Source: Helianthus annuus (taxonomy: Eukaryota > Streptophyta > Magnoliopsida > Asterales > Asteraceae). Taken from it: a stretch of DNA of 64,000 bases. The notes under the pieces were generated by a model. It searched no databases. It was not told the origin of the DNA and saw only the letters and a program-made list of their open reading frames with translations. The stretch spans positions 140,741,807 through 140,805,806 of the forward strand of contig NC_035449.2 of assembly GCF_002127325.2 (NCBI RefSeq). Direction: 5' to 3'. The position numbers were made by a program, and so were the translations under genes. Of the stretch, positions 61,836-64,000 are shown one piece after another (positions within the stretch are counted from its first letter, which is position 1; the number at the start of each line of letters is the position of its first letter).

Positions 61836-63134
61836 GTGCATGGAGCTTCTGCATGCTTAGATAGCCTTTGGTATGTAGATAGTGGAGGCTCCAGGCACCT
61901 GACAGGATGTAAAGCCCTTCTCAAAGATTTCAAAATCCATGGAGGGGGTGATATATGCTTTGGTAATAATAGTAAAGGAAAAGTTCTGGGGTCTGGTACA
62001 GTACAGTCTGGTAATGTAAAATTTGAAAATGTCAATCTAATAGACAATCTAAAATTCAACCTCCTGAGTGTTTCACAAATGAGTGATAAAGGGTATGGAT
62101 CATTCTTCACAAAGGAGTGTTGTAGGATTGTTGGACCAGAAATGGTTGAAAAGATTGAAGCAATAATAAAAACTGGAAAAACCAAACTTGTTGCTCAAAG
62201 AAGTGGCAATGTTTATGTGGTGGATATGTCAAAAGAGTGCCCTAGAACTGATGCCTGCCTATTCTCAGCTGCATCAAACAAAGAGACAGAATTATGGCAT
62301 AGAAGATTGGGGCACACAAATCTCAAGACAATCACTGCCATTTCAAAACAGGGGTTAGTAAGAGGTTTACCTCAAAAACTGTTCACCTGTCCTGAGCATT
62401 GTGTTTCCTGTTTAAAAGGAAAACAACATAAAAGCTCCTACAAATCCATTGATGAGTTCAAAATAACCAAATGTTTGCAAATGCTTCATATGGATTTGTT
62501 TGGCCCAGTTAAAGTCATGAGTCTTAAGAAAAAGAGATATTGTTTGGTTATTGTTGATGACTTTTCTAGGTTTACATGGACTTACTTTTTACATTCAAAA
62601 GATGAGAATGCAGGCATTCTGCAAGACTTTGTTAAACAGGTTGAAAAGCAGTTTGACCTTCCAGTAAAAATCTTCAGAAGTGACAATGGCACAGAGTTCA
62701 GGAACAAGGAATTAGATGATTTCTGTGTGTCAAAAGGAATTGTGAGGCAATACAACATTCCAAGAACACCAGAACAAAATGGGGTGGTTGAAAGAAATAA
62801 CAGAACTTTGATTGAGGCTGCCAGAACCATGCTTGCTGATTCAGGTTTGCCATTAACTTTTCGGGCAGAGGCAGTAAACACTGCTTGCTATGTCCAAAAC
62901 AGAGTTTTAATCAACCCCAGGCATCAAAAGACTGCCTATGAATTGCTGTATAAAATTAAGCCATTGATCTCATATTTCAAAGTTTTTGGCTGCCCATGCT
63001 TCATTTTAAACTTAAAAGATTCTATCTCAAAGTTTGCAGCCAAAATTGATTGTGGTTATCATCTGGGATACTCAACCACTACTAAGGCCTACAAAGTGTT
63101 TAAACAAGGACCAAAACAGTGGAGGAGACTTTGA
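61836..63134 (+). CDS. pol: COP5 protease and integrase
   Basis: 432 codons. Protease LWYVDSGGSRHLTG (active-site DSG near residue 16) and NLLSVSQM; then the integrase zinc domain (ELWHRRLGHTNLKTITAISK with CVSCLKGKQHKSS) and the core: LHMDLFGPVKVMSLKKKRYC, FRSDNGTEFRNKELDDFC, PRTPEQNGVVERNNRTLIEA, so all three catalytic residues are present. It ends by a 1-base deletion near 63105 (GTTTAAACAAGG here, GTTTAACACAAGG in COP1), after which the linker continues in another frame. The first Met lies in an old frame break, so the original start is in the polyprotein upstream. Confidence 0.9.
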   Translation: MHGASACLDSLWYVDSGGSRHLTGCKALLKDFKIHGGGDICFGNNSKGKVLGSGTVQSGNVKFENVNLIDNLKFNLLSVSQMSDKGYGSFFTKECCRIVGPEMVEKIEAIIKTGKTKLVAQRSGNVYVVDMSKECPRTDACLFSAASNKETELWHRRLGHTNLKTITAISKQGLVRGLPQKLFTCPEHCVSCLKGKQHKSSYKSIDEFKITKCLQMLHMDLFGPVKVMSLKKKRYCLVIVDDFSRFTWTYFLHSKDENAGILQDFVKQVEKQFDLPVKIFRSDNGTEFRNKELDDFCVSKGIVRQYNIPRTPEQNGVVERNNRTLIEAARTMLADSGLPLTFRAEAVNTACYVQNRVLINPRHQKTAYELLYKIKPLISYFKVFGCPCFILNLKDSISKFAAKIDCGYHLGYSTTTKAYKVFKQGPKQWRRL

Positions 63135-63720
63135 ATGTAAAGTTCAATGAACTTTCATCAATGAAAATCCCAGCAAACCCTGCAGAATTGTTTGATCTTG
63201 ATAAATTTACTTTTGAAAATACTGCTGTCAAGACTAACAGTGCAGGCCCATCAAAAGATTCATCACCAGACTATCGGTATGAAATCATCATTCCTCAACA
63301 AAAGTCTGTCACAATGGGAAGAGCAGCAGATGTTCAAAACAGCTGTCAAAGCTTAACCACTGCTACCTCAATAGTTGTTGACCAAAGTAACCCCTTAACA
63401 CCTGCTTCCACATCATCAAACACTGTTGATAAAAGTCCTCAAACAGTGGATAAAAGTCAGCATGTGTCCACACCATTATCACCTATTCCACCACCTTTTG
63501 AAACCACTGCTGGATCATCAAAGTCACTAGCAGTGGTTAGCTCAGATGATTCACATCTGCTGCCATCCCCATTCAATGGCATTGTTCCATAACAAGGAGA
63601 GCTTATATTTTTGAAATCTCATCCACCAGACCAAATTATTGGCAACATCAATAAAGGGGTGCTCACAAGAAGTCAATCCCAAAACATTTGTCTTTTTGCT
63701 GGTTTTCTATCTCTCCATTA
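63119..63720 (+). pseudogene. pol: COP5 pol: integrase-RT linker
   Basis: KFNELSSMKIPANPAELFDL, SVTMGRAADVQNSCQS, then a Ser/Thr/Pro-rich linker. Stops at TAA 63590-63592 (COP1 has TAC, Tyr) and TAG 63719-63721 (COP1 has CAG, Gln) break it. It corresponds to COP1 390-985. Confidence 0.85.
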
Positions 63721-63721
63721 G

Positions 63722-64000
63722 CCAGTCAAGTACCAAGAGGCACTAAAAGACAACAGCTGGGTAGAAGCCATGCAAGAGGAGCTCCAACAGTTTAAAAGAC
63801 AACAAGTTTGGGAGCTTGTACCATTGCCAGAGGGTGTAAGTCCTATTGGCACAAAATGGGTCTTCAAAAATAAAACTAATGAAAGGGGTATTGTTGTCAA
63901 GAATAAAGCCAGGCTTGTGGTTCAAGTGTTCAGACAAGAAGAGGGCATTGATTATGATGAAACATTTGCCCCTGTAGCAAGACTTGAAGCTATCAGATTA
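63722..64000 (+). pseudogene. pol: COP5 pol: start of reverse transcriptase, cut by the window end
   Basis: [60 protein letters not shown] and [11 protein letters not shown]. Keeps the Trp that is a stop in COP1 at 1065. The G in the conserved VQGF motif is Val here. Confidence 0.88.

Larger units (their letters stand above)
57888..64000 (+). mobile_element. COP5: Ty1/copia element, 5' part, same family as COP1
   Basis: 5' LTR, iMet PBS, gag, coil region with zinc knuckles, protease, integrase and the beginning of RT; the rest is outside the window. From 62740 on it matches COP1 from base 1. Inserted in GYP-C pol. Confidence 0.95.

Noticed and set aside
1..64000. Any host gene between the elements
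   Set aside because: Every stretch is accounted for by an LTR, internal retroelement sequence or the MITE; no unexplained conserved ORF or exon-like series was found.

Overview
The window is repeat DNA from a large plant nuclear genome. I see no host gene, rRNA, tRNA or CRISPR array. It is almost entirely LTR retrotransposons of the Ty1/copia and Ty3/gypsy groups, with plant primer-binding sites (initiator-Met tRNA for the copia and most gypsy elements, an Asp-tRNA-like site for the Athila-type element) and one short DNA transposon. The copia type with a large ORF after pol, and the Athila type with repeated CACGGGGCCGTG palindromes, suggest a daisy-family (Asteraceae) genome. That assignment is from memory of similar sequences and was not tested.

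Layout, with working names. COP1 (1-8607, +) is the 3' part of a copia element: dead pol, then a very long extra 3' ORF split by a hAT-like MITE (5992-6665), then a 3' LTR. COP1 sits in COP2 (8608-10990, -), the 3' part of another copia element. COP2 is also cut by ATH, an Athila-type gypsy element (+) whose 5' LTR starts at 10991 and whose 3' LTR starts at 55921. ATH has been invaded by GYP-A (12434-16887, -, truncated), GYP-B (19722-29575, +, long LTRs, 3' LTR truncated) and COP3 (31755-54983, -, TSD AAACT). COP3 gag is split by GYP-D (37953-52943, -, TSD GTATT), and the 3' LTR of GYP-D is split by COP4 (38588-44591, -, TSD AATAT). The ATH 3' LTR is cut by GYP-C (56208 onward, -), which is cut by COP5 (57888 to the window end, +), a second copy of the COP1 family. 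The chain COP2 > ATH > COP3 > GYP-D > COP4 is five levels deep, and its three innermost insertions are proved by matching target-site duplications.

Most coding regions are decayed by nonsense codons (many are C-to-T or G-to-A changes), frameshifts and mutated catalytic residues. GYP-D is the best preserved: a 1350-codon gag-pol frame with all catalytic motifs and one frameshift in gag. COP3 and COP4 are complete by LTR, TSD, PBS and PPT criteria, but between their LTRs they carry only a gag-type protein and no protease, integrase, reverse transcriptase or RNase H. They therefore look like gag-only, non-autonomous elements. Their 3' non-coding region is shared with the pol-bearing COP2, although their LTRs and gag genes differ strongly.

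The most interesting signals are: (1) a stem-loop present twice in COP3 and twice in COP4, with compensatory base changes, one copy lying 12-13 nt past each gag stop codon; (2) family-specific 10-bp motifs iterated both upstream of the LTR TATA box and in the leader; (3) the roughly 1350-codon 3' ORF of COP1; (4) extra sense ORFs between PBS and gag in GYP-D; (5) an 817-bp tandem duplication carrying the ATH primer-binding site with a piece of GYP-A RT.
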